From NCBI GenBank assembly GCA_033977485.1, contig CM066991.1, positions 32,981,850 through 33,045,849 of the forward strand: a stretch of DNA of 64,000 nucleotides. The letters are read 5' to 3'. Below the pieces are notes generated by a model, which worked only from the letters and a program-made list of their open reading frames with translations, made no database searches and was not told where the DNA came from. Shown piece by piece: positions 43,712 to 55,737 of the stretch. Numbering within the stretch: position 1 is the first letter of the stretch; each line of letters begins with the position of its first letter. The DNA comes from Hydrangea macrophylla (taxonomy: Eukaryota > Streptophyta > Magnoliopsida > Cornales > Hydrangeaceae). The translations under genes and the position numbers were made by a program.

Positions 43712-46571
43712 ATTGGGTTTAACGGTCTCTCCCTCGTTCTAGAAAACATCTTCTATCGTGGCCGAGTCTTTGGTCAGGCCTTCCATTACATCCCCTTCCA
43801 TGGCCGCAGGCTGGTCTGGCTTGGCTATGAAAGACATGGGCAAAGTAAACACCATATTAGATGACAGGCTTACCGGAATAGTTCTGAATTGAATTGGTGA
43901 GGTACGGGAATCTGACATATCATCATCGGATTCTATACTTAATATGTCCGATGTGGGCTTGCATCCCTCCTCCTTTAAGTGTCCCGTAGTATGCATCGCT
44001 CTAGCCTCTCTGTCGCAAAACGGTTCCGTCTTAGCTTAAAGTTCTTGAGTGTCGGGCAATGTAGGTGCTGTGGGTTTAGGAGGGCTTCCAGCTCAATTTT
44101 TCCAGTACTGGCGTTCTCGTTCGGCCTGTCTCATGCATTGATACCTCCTTTTTTGAGACTTGCTGTACTGTGGTTGCGTTGGGAATTTAGGATGTTCAAC
44201 CCTATGCCACCTCCCATCTTCCAACCGGGATGGTAACACCATCCTTGGGCTTTTGTTTGAGGTTGATGACTTTGTTTGCAGCCTAGGCTTTGGAATTGTT
44301 CGAGTACCTCTTGCCCCCAATTGGCCTGATTCATTTAGGCCAGTTTGCAGAGTAAAGGAGGGTTTTACCCGCCACTCAGGCTTCGCCTGATACTACCAAG
44401 GCAGTGATAACCTCTCATATACAGATCTTCTCAGGCTTGGCTCCTGATGTTCATTGCCTCTGGGCCTCTTACTCGGGCTAGAAATCTTTTTTTGATATCA
44501 GCCTGGCATCTTGGGCAAAGGCCTTGTTTAATGAACTCCAATTGTCGTCGCAGCTCCGCTAACAAGTTATCAGTATTGGACCTAGCCATTTTTTCCTCGA
44601 CCTTGTGGCCCTTTTCTTTACGTTCCTGATAACTTCTTTGGAGCTCATGTATTGTCACTTTCGGCCAATTTGTGGCCGAAATGGCGATTTGTTTTCTTTC
44701 TCTCTATCTTAGCAAAACTTCTTGGTCGGTCAAGTCTATCTTCGGCCTTAGCCTTGTCAGCTTGGTTAAGTCGGGCATAACCATATTGGTGCCGGTAATT
44801 TGAGGAAATGGATTTGCGTCAATCCCCATAGCCTTGTCCAAGAACTTGAACACTCCTTTCTTCACGTTTTCCTATATAACATTACGAAAAACAACGTAAT
44901 TATTAGTGGAGTGCTTCTAGGAATTATACCACTTATAGTATTCTTTATTTTTTAGGTCATCGACCTTTGGGATCCGATGGTCCTCACTCAGCTTGATCAC
45001 TTTATCGGCCAATAAGGCATCGAATATTTGATTAGCCATGGTTATGTCAAAAGTATAATTTTTTCCCACCTCAAACGGCATCTTCTTTGTAGTGGCATTA
45101 TTGTTGATAGGTTTATTCAAGGCGTTACATAAAATTGGCCTTTTGCAAATTAACTCGGCCATGTCACTCTCTGCTTCGAGGTCACACTCCACTAGGTGGA
45201 CCTTGTAATTAGGGTCTTTATAACACGTCCCTTTGGACGAGTTCTTCTTCTCCTGCTCATCCAAAAGGATGTGCTCATAACGAGTGGCCCGCGTGGCCAG
45301 CTCAAAAAAATTACGGATGTCAGTTCCTTCAAACCTCTTGCGAAGTTCAAAGGACATGCCCCCATGGCCATTTTAGCATATTCTTCCTCAGGCAAAACCG
45401 TCTTGCACTGATACTTTGTCTTACAGAAACGGGCTATGTAGGTTTCTACAGTTTCTCCTACTAATTGCATCATCCTGGACAGGTCTGCCAGCGATGTTTC
45501 GGGCTTAGTCCTATAGAACTAGCTGTGAAATGGCTCTTCCATCCCTTACCAAGTTTGCACCGAGTTGGCGGGGAGATTGACACACCACAAAAACGCCATG
45601 CCCGTTAGTGAATTTGGAAATAACCTCAACTTTAATGGGTCACTACTACCCACATGGCCGCATTGAACTATGAAACGGCCAATATGCTCCACCGAAGACT
45701 CTTCACTCTCTCCAGAAAACAGAGTGAAGTTTGGTACTTTGTACCCCTGGGGAAATATGGCCTGGTCAATTTCAGGGGAATATGGCCGTCTGTACGTTAA
45801 CCTCTCTAGTCTTCTCATAAACGGGCCATACTCTTCATGTATGGCCGCTACCAACTCCTCCCTATTGATGGGTTGTGGAGCTACGGGCTGAGCAACCCTT
45901 AATGGGGGTACCAACGGCGGTGGTAGTTGCTATTGATTGTTATTAGTCGGATGGGTCCAAAACCCACCATTGTTTCTTTGCCCCCCAGTAGTGTGAATTG
46001 GAGGTTGTGTGTGGCCGACTGAGCCTTCAGTATAGCCTGTTGATTGAACAAAACCTGGTGTCGCCGATCCATTGGGATCGGTGACTATCAATCCGCTAGC
46101 AAGTCCGTTCTGTGATTCAGATTGCTTGCTTGAGCCATTACCCTCCCTAAGGTTCGGATAGATATAGGACGGTACTTTTGGCTTATCGGACTCAAGCAAG
46201 GTGCCAGAGCCCGATCTAGTGACCTGCTCTTTGCTACCCCCGGCATTATAGCTATCTATAAGTTTATCGATCATGTCTGTTAGGCGATCCAATTTTACGT
46301 GGGTAGTCCTAGTCTCAAAGACCAGATCAGCTTGACTCTGATGTACATCGACCGTTTGGCTGATGACCACCTTGAGATTTCCCATTTATCCTATTAGCAC
46401 GTTGTATTCCTGCTACATGGGCTCAACGTTCACTCTCATGGCCTTTGAAATTGCCTCAAGAGTGACACTACAGTCTTGTGGAGAATGGCCAGTACTTTCC
46501 TCCATAGGTGGGTCAATGGGAGAATCGTCTTGGCCGCTCTTAGTTGTCTGTTTGTCTTTCTTTGGAGGCAT
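43712..46571 (-). pseudogene. gag of Tat-like element, broken
   Basis: The likely start ATG is at 46571, 37 bases from the LTR (MPPKKDKQT...). After stops the frame runs through DRLTDMIDKLIDSYNAGG and the capsid-like FTLFSGESEESSVEHIGRF (45546-45914), then VGETVETYIARF (45192-45473) in the same frame. Downstream at least two frame changes occur before the protease. The RHILLDEQEKK and HKVEEKMAR segments are typical gag linkers, and CPRCQADIKK is a single partial Cys motif. I see no complete zinc knuckle. Confidence 0.8.
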
Positions 46572-46588
46572 GGCTTGTCACTGTGGGT

Positions 46589-46604
46589 CCCACTGGGCGT
46601 GCCA
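46589..46604 (-). promoter_or_regulatory. Primer-binding site of Tat-like element
   Basis: On the minus strand TGGCACGCCCAGTGGG starts four bases from the 5' LTR, a PBS found in Tat-like plant Ty3 elements. Confidence 0.75.
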
Positions 46605-46608
46605 AAAA

Positions 46609-47749
46609 TGTTTGCTAGTAATTTGCACGGGCGTACCAGAGCCAAACGGGCTCAGTGTGCGTGTGTGTGCAAACTAATTTCCTAAACGCTTGTGTGAGTA
46701 TACACAAGGCTTTATGAATCTGACTTTTAAACAGAGTGATTGTGTGCAGTGAGTAGGAAAGTACCCTCACCATAAATTCCTTAGCAGTACTGAAGCGCAC
46801 AAGCTAAACAGTGCAGTTTACCAAGTAAACAAATCACAAATGATTTAATGAAACATAGATTTTATTAAGTGTTTGGAAAATTAAACAAATCGAAAGAATA
46901 AACCAGAACAGACTCTGATTGTTCAGAAGAACAAAAGAAATAACAAAAGGGACAGACCTATTTGCTATGAATGCTGAAAAACATAAAGGTTTGAACGCTT
47001 TGAATGCTTTGAATGCAGTGTATATGCTGTGTTTCGAGATGACGCGGAGTGCCTTTGCTTGGTTGGCCTGCTTCCATGTTTATAGCAGCCTCTAGGAATC
47101 CTGATAAGGAAAGAACTCCTTAGCTTGTGCCCTAAGCTGCATAGCTGATTGGCTGATAGTGGAAAAAACCTTCTTAATCTCTAACTCTTTACTTACCTCT
47201 ATCTTGATTGAACCAATCCCTATATTCTAGGGATCATCCTTCCAATCCAGCTGGATGTGATTAAATACCTTCTTAACCGGACTCTTGCTTCCTAAAAATC
47301 TGGGATGATGTCGCCTTGACAGCTGTGAATAGCACTGCCTTCCCCTTTTAGTCCATCGGTTTGTCAACTTCTTCTTTCAGCTGAATCGGGCTTGGCCAAT
47401 TTCAATACTGTCTTTCATGCCGGATTACATTTTTACGAATGCCTATGGCCGATCGGACTCATACAACCATCCTTCATTACACAGTGTCTGATTGGCCTCC
47501 GTGCTACTTTGATCCACCATCGGGCTTACATTGCATTAGGTTATGTTATTCTTGTGCCCGATAATCCTCATCCATGCCCATCCTTCCAATCGGGCTCACA
47601 TCACAACACCCAACAACCTTGTGCCTACCATCGGGCTTATAATCTCCACTTGAGTCTGATGAGACATGGATTCCCTAGGCCAGCCTCACCTCTATCCAAC
47701 TTTATGCCACTTGGGCTAAAAAACCTTTGACGATTTTTGGGTGCAAACA
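46609..47749 (-). repeat. 5' LTR of Tat-like element
   Basis: 1,141 bp with intact TGTTTGC...GCAAACA termini and a minus-strand TATA-like sequence at about 47078-47084. More substitutions separate it from 34661-35802 than in the Tekay pair. Confidence 0.88.
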
Positions 47750-47754
47750 GAAGG

Positions 47755-48460
47755 GTATATATACGATTTGTCAATATTGGCTTAATAATAAGTTAGCACA
47801 CGTGCACTCTCACGTGCACGTGAGCCAAGCCCAAGTCCAATGGAAATTGGGTTTTGTTCTAGAAACCAATTAACCGGGTGTGTCATGTCTACGTCACACG
47901 CAAGGGGGGGGGGGGTGGCAAATCCCGGCCTCTAAGCCTCGCTGGCTCACCCATAAATCTTTCCTTTTAAGTTTCTATCCAGATTCATTCCATTAATAGT
48001 GATTTACAAAATCAAATTTATATTTAACCCTTATGAATATATTTTGGCATAAACACATCACAAGTTTAATTTTCCCAAGGAATTATGTTGGAGCTATACA
48101 ACTATATAAGGATGAGTCTGCTTCGTTAGTTTATACACAGAATAAACTCATTCTCTCTTCTAGAAATCACCTCTCTGATTCCTCTGTTTTTCCCTTTATT
48201 CAAACAATCACTATTTATACAAGGTTGTTCTATGCCCCTTGTTCAACGAGTGCACGTTAACAAGGACGAGGCTACTTAATCCTGGAGGGTAAGTCGCTGA
48301 GACCTAACTGTACCGAGACAAGATCTTTGAGGGGCAAAAATTACTCTTAAGGACAGTGTCTTCAACACAACTTAATTAAACTCTATGATCCGATTGATAA
48401 GTATTTTCATTCATAGCAGCATCTATTTCTAATTATTTTTCTAACATTCTTAAGAGTAAT
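47755..48460 (+). repeat. Rest of copia 5' LTR and leader
   Basis: Continues the copia LTR after the Tat insertion, with TATA (ACTATATAAG at 48101-48110) and the CTGGAGGGTAAGTCGCTG...AGATCTTTGAGGGGC phrase near 48280-48345. A 13-base G run lies at about 47906-47918. The exact LTR end and PBS are not clear. Confidence 0.55.
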
Positions 48461-48465
48461 TTATC

Positions 48466-49400
48466 ATGGATACTGCTATACTAACCACAACTAAAGATAT
48501 TCCCAACGTGACCGAATTGATTCATTTAACGAGAATAACTTTAAGCGCTGGCAAACCAAATTGCTACTTGTTCTTGACATTGCAAAAATTGATTTCGTTT
48601 TGACTAAACCAAAACCAGTTGAAGGATCTAAAAATTATGAAACCCAATTGTCTCTTTGGGAAAATGCAAATAAGATTTGCAAAAGTATCATTTTGAACGC
48701 CCTATCAAATGAACTTTTTGACATTTACTGTACCTTCAAACCAGCAACTGAAATTTGGGATGCTTTGGTCACCAAGTACATTATCGAGGCTGCCGGTATA
48801 AAAAATATGCCATCAGAAACTTTCTCAATTTTCAAATGACTGATGACATAGATGTTTCTTTTCAAATTCACAATTTTCACCTTGTTGTTTCGGAAGTTAG
48901 TAATGAATGAATGAAATTGCCCGAACCGTTTATAACTGGTTCACTTATTGAAAAACTTCCGAAATCTTGGAAAATTGATAAGAATATGATGAAACATAAG
49001 AGGAAGGAAATGGCTCTATGGGAAGTTGTTGTTCATGTTTGTATTGAAGAAAAGAACCATTTACTTGATCGGAATGAGAAAGCCTAAGTGCTGGCTTCTA
49101 AGGCTAACCTCGTTGAGGAAAAGCCTAACCACACCCAAAGAAATTTTAAAAGACAGAATAAAAAACCCCATTTCAACAAAACCAATTTCAATAAAAATCT
49201 CAAACCCCAAAATCAATGTGCTGAAAAGAAAGGGGAATACTTTGTGTGTGACAAATCGGGTCTCCATGCTGCTCAATGCAGACACAGGAAGAAAAATGAC
49301 CAACTTGCCCCTAGAGCTAATCTAGTTGAGGCGGATGTTATTGTGGCTATCTTTTCCCAGGTAAACTTAGTGGCACAGGAGAAAATTGGGTGGTAGACTC
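48466..49400 (+). pseudogene. copia gag, broken
   Basis: It starts MDTAILTTTKDIPN, shifts frame within 70 bases, and continues with the LWENANKICKSIILNALS gag core (48561-48839), a stop, and an intact-looking middle. The zinc knuckle reads YFVCDKSGLHAAQC, so its first cysteine is replaced by Tyr (probably a G-to-A change). Normal product is the capsid protein. Confidence 0.75.
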
Positions 49401-50420
49401 TTTGGCTACCAAGCACATCTGAGACAATAGAAGTGCTTTTACCTCCTACACACCAGTGGGGGAAGGAGAGGAATAAGTGCATATGGGGGATTCAAGGCCC
49501 TCACTTGTGATTGAAAAAGGGAACGTAGTTCTCAAGATAACTTCTAGAAAGATCCTCTCACTTATTGACGGTCTCCACGTGCCTGATATATGTTGGAACC
49601 TTGTGTCTGTGTCACTGCTTGGGAAAGTAGGGGTGAAAGTTATTTTTTATTCTAATAAAGTTATAATGACTAAAAATGGGGTGTTTGTGGGAAAAAGTAC
49701 TACAATAATGGTTTGTTTGTTTTGAATATCCTTGATAATTTGAATAGAAATGCTACTACAGTACTTCTTCTGTTTACTTGATTGATTCTCATGATTTATG
49801 GCATGCTAGATTAGGATATGTGAACTTTTCTTATATAAAGAAAATGAAAGAATTAGGCATTTTTTAAAATGTTAGTATTACTAATAATGAGAAATGTCAA
49901 ATTATAGTGAAGCAAAAGGTACTAAGAAACCTTGTAAACAAGTAATGCAAAGAGAAACTAAATTGCTCACTTTAATTCACTCAGATTTAGGAGACATGAA
50001 ATCAACTGAATCTAGAGGTGGAAAGAGATATTATGTGACATTTATAGATGATCACTCGAGATATACTAGAGTATTTTTACTTAGAAATAAAGATAAAACA
50101 GAAGGAAAATTCATGCACTATAAAGCTGAGGTTGAAAACAAGTTAGATAAAAAGATTAAAAGACTTAGGTCTGATAGGGGAGGTGAATATGAATCTGGCC
50201 CCCTCTGCTAATTCTGTGAACAACATGGTATATAGTACATAAGGTAACTCCACCCTATTCACCAGAATATAACGGAGTAGCTGAACGGAAAAATAGAACT
50301 TTAAAGGAAATGATGAACGCTATGTTAATTAATTATGGAGCACCTAATAATTTATAGGGGAAGCTATCCTCTCTGCGTGTCACATTCAAAATAGAATTAT
50401 TTTTAAGAAAACAGGAAAGA
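49395..50420 (+). pseudogene. copia protease and integrase, broken
   Basis: A protease relic (WWVDSLATKHI; the usual DSGA/DSG is altered to DSLA) is followed by integrase: IHSDLGDMKS, RLRSDRGGEYES and the Glu in GVAERKNRTLKEM give a recognisable DDE arrangement across frame breaks near 50210 and 50220. It cannot make protein. Confidence 0.75.
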
Positions 50421-50639
50421 CTCCTTATGATATGTGGGAAAATCGTAGACCTAACTTGAAATAACTTAAAGTAGGGGGGTGCTTAGCTAAGGTTTTACTT
50501 CCAGAACCCAAGAAAAGAAAAATTGGATTAAAACAATAGATTATTTATTTATAGGATATGCTGAGTACAATGCTGCATATAGATTCTTAGTTCTTAAAAG
50601 CGACGTGTTAGAGAAAAACACAATAATTGAATCGAAAAA

Positions 50640-51850
50640 TACAGACTTTTTAAAAAACATATTTCCTTTGAAAACAACCATTGAGAGACCAAGGATGTAA
50701 ATGGATATTAAAAAAGAAGTTAAAACCTGATAGATCTATCGATAAGTTTAAAGCTAGACTTGTAGCTAAGGGATACACTCAAATGAAAGATGTTGATTAT
50801 TTTGATACTTACTCTCCCGTGGCTAGAATATCATCTATTAGAATTCTAGTAGCTCTTGTTTCTTTGCATAAACTTATAATTCATCAAATGGATGTTAAAA
50901 CTGCGTTTCTTAATCGAGAATTAGAAGATGAAATTTACATGGAACAACCTGAAGATTTTGTATCTCCTGGAAACAAAAATAAAGTTTTCAAATTAGTGAA
51001 ATCTTTGCATGTTTTAAAGCAATCACTAAAATAATGGCATGAAAAATTCAATAGTGTAATGACCTCTAATGGATACATCGTGAATGAAGCCGATAAATAT
51101 GTGTATCATAAATTTGACAATAATGTTGGTGCAATCATTTGCCTATATGTGGGCATTGATACGATTGTGATAAACAAAACATTGTTATCATCTAGTTTTG
51201 AAGTGAAGACTTAGGTAAGGCTAATGTAATCCTTGGGATACAATTGACTACAACCAATGAGGGTTTCATGATGTCTCAAGAACACTTTGTAGAAAAGATT
51301 CTTAAGAAGTTTGGTCACTTTGATTCCAAACCAGCTAGTACTCCTTATGATGTGAGTGTACGATTGAAGAAAAATAATGAAACTAGTGTATCACAGTATG
51401 AATATGCTCAAATAATTGGCAGTCTTACTTATCTTATGAATTGTACTATACCTGACATTGCTTATGCAGTTAATAGGTTGAGCAGATACACTCATAATTC
51501 TAATTAGGAACATTGGACTGCTATATATATAGTACTAAAATATCTCAGAGGTACTATGGATTTTGGTTTGACATACTGTGGATTTCCCGCTGTACTAGAG
51601 GGGTACAACGATGCTAACTGGATCTCATATTCATATGAGAAAAATCCACAAGTGGGCATATATTTACTCTTGGAGGAGGTGCAGTCTCTTGGAAATCATC
51701 CAAATAGACATGCACTGCTCGGTCCACTACAGAATCCGCGTTTATCGCTTTAAAAAGGCATATTCTGAGGCTGAGTGGCTCAGAAACCTCCTGGCAGATA
51801 CCCCTTTATGAATGCGACCAGTTCCATCTGTGTTGTTACATTGTGATTGC
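50640..51850 (+). pseudogene. copia reverse transcriptase and RNase H, broken
   Basis: KARLVAKGYTQ, DVKTAFLNRELEDEIYMEQPEDF (split by a stop at 51032) and IIGSLTYLMNCTIPDIAYAVNRLSRYT are RT blocks. The catalytic YVDD site reads YVGID, so the active-site aspartates are disturbed. RNase H shows YNDANWISYS (usually GYSDADWAG). Several stops and frameshifts. Confidence 0.8.
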
Positions 51851-52270
51851 CAGGCTATAATAGCCCGAGCAAGAAATAAGGCCTATAATGTAAAAAAGTA
51901 AGCATATTCGCCTAAGACATAACATTGTAAAATAGCATGATAAATCACGTTTAACGACTGATCGCGGGAGCATGTGTTACATTATATCCCTGGACTTTCT
52001 GAGATCAGAGATGAATTTAGCAAATCCTCTGACCAAACCATTAGCAAGAAAGTTAGTGGCTAATACATCGAGGGGGATGGGACTTATGCCCATAACAGAG
52101 GTCAATAGTAGTGGTAACCCAACCTATATGAGTGGAGATTCCACAAACTAGGTTCATATGGGTAATAACAAGCTATTGGTTGAGTTGGTGAGACACTATC
52201 AATTATACATAATTATAGTCCATCCCTATGGTGTAGATAGTATAGACTGCAACGTGTGAGGTTGATTCTT
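51851..52270 (+). other. copia 3' region without an LTR
   Basis: Carries PLARKLVA and GMGLMPITEV words, which are copia RNase H-tail sequence, and then untranslated sequence. A 3' LTR beginning TGTTGTGGG is absent, so the element's right end is lost. Confidence 0.5.
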
Positions 52271-52271
52271 A

Positions 52272-52560
52272 ACTGGGGGTGCATATGAGCCGAGCTTTTC
52301 GGGCTCAGCTCGAGCTCGAGCTTGGCTCGAAAGGTTTGAATTATCCTCAAGCTCGGCTCGAGCTTGTTAAAATTTTGAATGAGCCAGCTCAAGCTTGCCT
52401 CGATAAAATATCGCTATGCTCGACCTCAGCTCGATTAAAATTTACAAATCACAGTCAAGCTCGAAACTCAAGCTCAATTAAGAGCTCAGCTAGATTTATC
52501 TTGAAACCCACACAAAGCTTAGCTTAAAAAGATCCTACTTGATGGCTTTGGCTAAAAAAA
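52272..52560. mobile_element. GAGCTCGAG-rich hAT-type fragment
   Basis: GGGGGTGCATATGAGCCGAGC opening and a run of GAGCTCGAGC, AGCTCGGCTCGAG and AAGCTCGA words match the self-complementary interior typical of small plant hAT-derived repeats. No right terminus or target duplication is seen. Confidence 0.4.
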
Positions 52561-52569
52561 AAGCCAACT
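52546..52569. repeat. Short hairpin
   Basis: TTGGCT and AGCCAA pair across an A-run. Confidence 0.5.
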
Positions 52570-52867
52570 GTTAAGTGTATAAAGCACCCACCCACGTGAT
52601 GAATTGACTCACTGACAAGCGGGGGTATTTGTAAAATACAACTGTGCTAAAAGAAGAAAATATGCTGATTTAGTTCACAATTTCTTGTCATTTCTGCACT
52701 TTGTGTTACAATGCTACTTTTTACACAATATGATTAATCTATGATAAGTTGTATTGTTTTTGTTTCTATTTGTGTAGATTACTGTTCTTCTGTGTGAAGG
52801 AATGAATAGCAAGATAAAAGGAAATGCTTGATCTAAAAGAAAACAATTCAAACATGAAAAGTGAAGT

Positions 52868-52979
52868 TCGAGCGATCGAAGATCCCTCGAGCGATCGAGG
52901 TTTCGATCGATCGAATAAAGTTCAAGCTCTCGAGAATTCCAAAAGTTCAATCGATCGAGTGATGTTCGATCGATCGAAT
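52868..52979. repeat. CGATCGATCG palindrome cluster 1
   Basis: Includes TTCGATCGATCGAA twice (GGTTTCGATCGATCGAATAA and GTTCGATCGATCGAATA contexts), CTCGAGCGATCGAG and TTCGAGCGATCGAA; the CAATCGATCGAG variant is also present. Spacing is irregular, 10-25 bases. Confidence 0.75.
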
Positions 52980-53489
52980 ATGGCTGGCTATTATCAGAAA
53001 CTTACGCGCACGTAGGGGAAAGATGTTTATGTAACCCTAGCTTAGGATTATCTATATATATATATATACATTTTTGTATGCGTCCAGGGGACGTCTCTTT
53101 TACTTTTCATCAGTTTAGATAGAGAGATAGAGAGTCTTGTTTGTTTTTTGTAGGTTAAACTTTGGATTATTGCTTGGTTGTTTGAAGATTTCAGCAGTTA
53201 ATACAAGTGTTTGTGTTCCAGGTTTTCATATTAGTTTTATTTATATTCTGTCAATAGTTTCAGTAGTTTAAAATCTGAATAGCTCATAGTTTTGCTTGTT
53301 GGTTTGATATTATCCTTAGTTTTAGTAGTTTGCGTGTTTAAATCACCACCAAACATGACTTTAAAGAATATTTACATTAAAAACTCATCTGTGACACTCC
53401 AGACCATGTCTGAGTAGTCCTAGGGTTGGGAGATCAAGATGAAATAGTGATCTCCAGCCTCTGCCATGCATCAGTTTAGAACCTGTGTT

Positions 53490-53610
53490 TGATCGATCGA
53501 AGTTAGTTCGATCGATCGAATCCTGGACATTGTCAAGCGATCGAAACCATTTCGATCGCTCGAAAGATGACGATTCTCGATCGATCGAAAGTGCATCGAT
53601 TGATCGAGAA
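53490..53610. repeat. CGATCGATCG palindrome cluster 2
   Basis: Contains TTTGATCGATCGAAG, GTTCGATCGATCGAAT, AAGCGATCGAAA, TTTCGATCGCTCGAAA, CTCGATCGATCGAAA and CATCGATTGATCGAG. Duplicated in the 3' LTR at 63167-63287. Confidence 0.75.
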
Positions 53611-54273
53611 GTCTAATTCTTGAGAAGATCCCCTATAGTATTCTAAGACTTTCTGCTTTAGAGGTTCGTTATCAAACTGTCCCCAAATGCTCAGTTTGTC
53701 AAAACAGTCTCTGAACTTAAGGCCTTAAGGCATTTTCTTTCAATATCTTTTGCAAACCACCCTCAATTCTAACACCATTGTAGGTGCGAGACTCAACTAT
53801 TGATTTAAACCGCTTTCATGTGTTTCAATTTAACTATGATGATATAGTCCCGGCCATGAAAGGACTATTGATTCTTTATTTTTAGAGAAATACAGAATTC
53901 TATAGAGAGATGAACTCCTTAGAGCTTTAATGTAGGTGCACGGCAGATGGTTAGGTCATTGTGGATTCATGTGATCCCAACGTTCCCTTCTATTAAGTTT
54001 AAAAAATTGTTTTTAAAATATCGCTTTAGTTTATTAGTTAATTCGTAATTTAGTTAATTGTTTTACTTTTAGTAGTTGTTAATTCTAGAACTACGTGTTC
54101 TACACTTACCTCAAATATTAAATTTTCTTTTTTATTTTAGAGTTCAATCTAGGTAATTAGTTCTCAACCTTCCTTGTGGGATCGACCTGGTCTTAACCAG
54201 ATTACTACTTGCACGATCACCTACACTTGGGTGTTGCACAAGAGCGCACAACTTTTTAGCCCTGTCATTTTTT

Positions 54274-54290
54274 TGGCGCCGTTGCCGGGG
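54274..54290 (+). promoter_or_regulatory. Primer-binding site (tRNA-Asp type)
   Basis: TGGCGCCGTTGCCGGGG lies six bases after the LTR. Confidence 0.88.
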
Positions 54291-54400
54291 AAGGCGATGA
54301 CTTAATACTTAGATTACCTCAATCTACCTCAATCTATTTCTGTTTTCTTTTTCTTTGAGTTCTTTAGAATTAAAATCTCCTTAGGAATCTTTTCCCTTTC

Positions 54401-55737
54401 ATGTTTGATAATTTCATTGATGGAATTTTCGAAAATCCATTCTACTTAGCCGATTCCTCTGATTCTATTAATCCCGTAGCCATACCTACTGATTTAATGG
54501 CCGATAATCAAAGTGAAAACGGTGAGAATGTGGTTGTACCAATTGATGATTTGCTTCGTCCTTTGTGCGATCTCATGACACCCGAACACGTACCTACACC
54601 TTCTTGTATTCTCATTCCACCACATGCAGGCGAATTCCAATTTCGCAATGGAATGATTCAACTCCTTCCAACATTATATGGAATGGAGAGCGAGAATGAA
54701 TATCTACACGTCAAGGATTTTGAGGATGTTTGTAAAACATTCTCGCAAAATTGTCCTGTAGATGTGACGCGCCTAATGTTATATCCTTTCACCTTAAAGG
54801 GTAAAGCAAAAGCGTGGCTGCTCACCCTAAAGCCAAATTCAATCTACACTTGGCATGCAATGAACACTGCATTCCTAAAGAATTCTTTCCACCTCGCATG
54901 ACCACCGAGCTTAAACGACAAATAAACTCTTACAAACAAAAGAGCAATGAAACCTTCACCCAAACTTGGCAATGTTTCAAGGATTTGATTCTCTCATGCC
55001 CACATCACGGGTATGAGAAATGGCAAACCATAAGCTACTTTTACGAAGGGTTAAATGGTGAAACTAAAAAATTGGTCGAAACCATGAGTTCAAGGCCATT
55101 TCTTCGCAAAAACACCGAAGAAGTTGAAGCTCACTTCGAGTGGTTAGCTGAACATGTCCATGAATGGTCGAATTCTGAAGATGTCCCATGCTCACAGATA
55201 TCCTGTGTAGAGGAGAAGAGTCTATACCAATTAAAAAGTGAGGATCATCTAATGAACAAATATGAAGAACTAGTTAAGACGGTAGAAGAGTTGGGAAGGA
55301 AATGAGAGAGTTTTAGGCAAGTTTTACCTGAAGAACCATGCGGCACATGCAATATGTTGGGACACACCAATCAATACTGTCCCAATGTGCCATACTTTCA
55401 AGAACAACCCCCATGGAAATGAATGCCATGCAAGGGTATAGGGGCGGGGAATTCCTACAATAATAACAACTTTCATAATAATAATCGATGGAATCACGCC
55501 GGGTTTGATTGGAAAAATGATGCTGGGATCCAAAATCAATATCCACAACAGCCCTACAATAATAATAACCAACATCAAGGGCAATACAATAGGCAATCCC
55601 AACCGTTTAACCAAAACAGACCCAATAATAACTACAAACAAGTTCAACCCTCTAATAATCAACAGTCAAATGTTTACGTGCCACCACATAAAAAGGTACA
55701 AGAGGAAGATCCGCTCTCTAATGTGAATTTAAGATAA
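54401..55737 (+). pseudogene. Athila-like gag, broken
   Basis: Starts at 54401 (MFDNFIDGIFENPFY) with the capsid core (YLHVKDFEDVCKTF, YPFTLKGKAKAWLLTLKPNS). A frameshift near 54890 moves to the frame of MTTELKRQINSYKQKSNETF, stopped by TGA at 55303. A zinc knuckle CGTCNMLGHTNQYC follows past another stop, then an Asn/Gln-rich tail (55423-55737). Normal role: capsid. Confidence 0.8.

Larger units (their letters stand above)
34661..47749 (-). mobile_element. Tat-like Ty3/gypsy element with antisense PMD-like gene
   Basis: A 13.1-kb element has LTRs at 46609-47749 (5') and 34661-35802 (3'), both TGTTTGCT...GGGTGCAAA(C/T)A, and a perfect 5-bp duplication GAAGG (34656-34660 and 47750-47754). The minus strand carries gag from 46571, protease, RT, RNase H, a second RNase H of the archaeal type and integrase (to 39393). 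The dual RNase H and PBS TGGCACGCCCAGTGGG point to the Tat lineage. Between integrase and the 3' LTR, on the + strand, lies a decayed intron-containing gene of plant mobile domain type (36081-39286). Pol has many stops. LTRs are visibly more diverged than those of the nested Tekay. Confidence 0.9.
34590..52270 (+). mobile_element. Old Ty1/copia (Tork-like) element interrupted by Tat-like element
   Basis: A + strand copia element appears to begin TGTTGTGGGTCTC at 34590. It is broken at 34660 by the 13.1-kb Tat-like insertion and resumes at 47750 with the rest of the 5' LTR (TATA at about 48101-48110; the CTGGAGGGTAAGTCGCTGAG and AGATCTTTGAGGGGC phrases typical of Tork-like LTR ends). Gag, integrase, RT and RNase H follow at 48466-51850, all with stops and frameshifts. 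No 3' LTR is found: the sequence stops resembling copia at about 52270. The left LTR fragment is assigned from its fit across the Tat target duplication and known LTR style. Confidence 0.65.
52613..54267 (+). repeat. 5' LTR of Athila-like element
   Basis: 1,655 bp with TATA-rich CTATATATATATATATAC at about 53050-53068 and two clusters of palindromic CGATCGATCG motifs (52868-52979 and 53490-53610). Confidence 0.88.

Noticed and set aside
47906..47918. G-run as a G-quadruplex regulator
   Set aside because: A single homopolymer inside an old copia LTR, which may be a sequencing or slippage feature; no paired runs.
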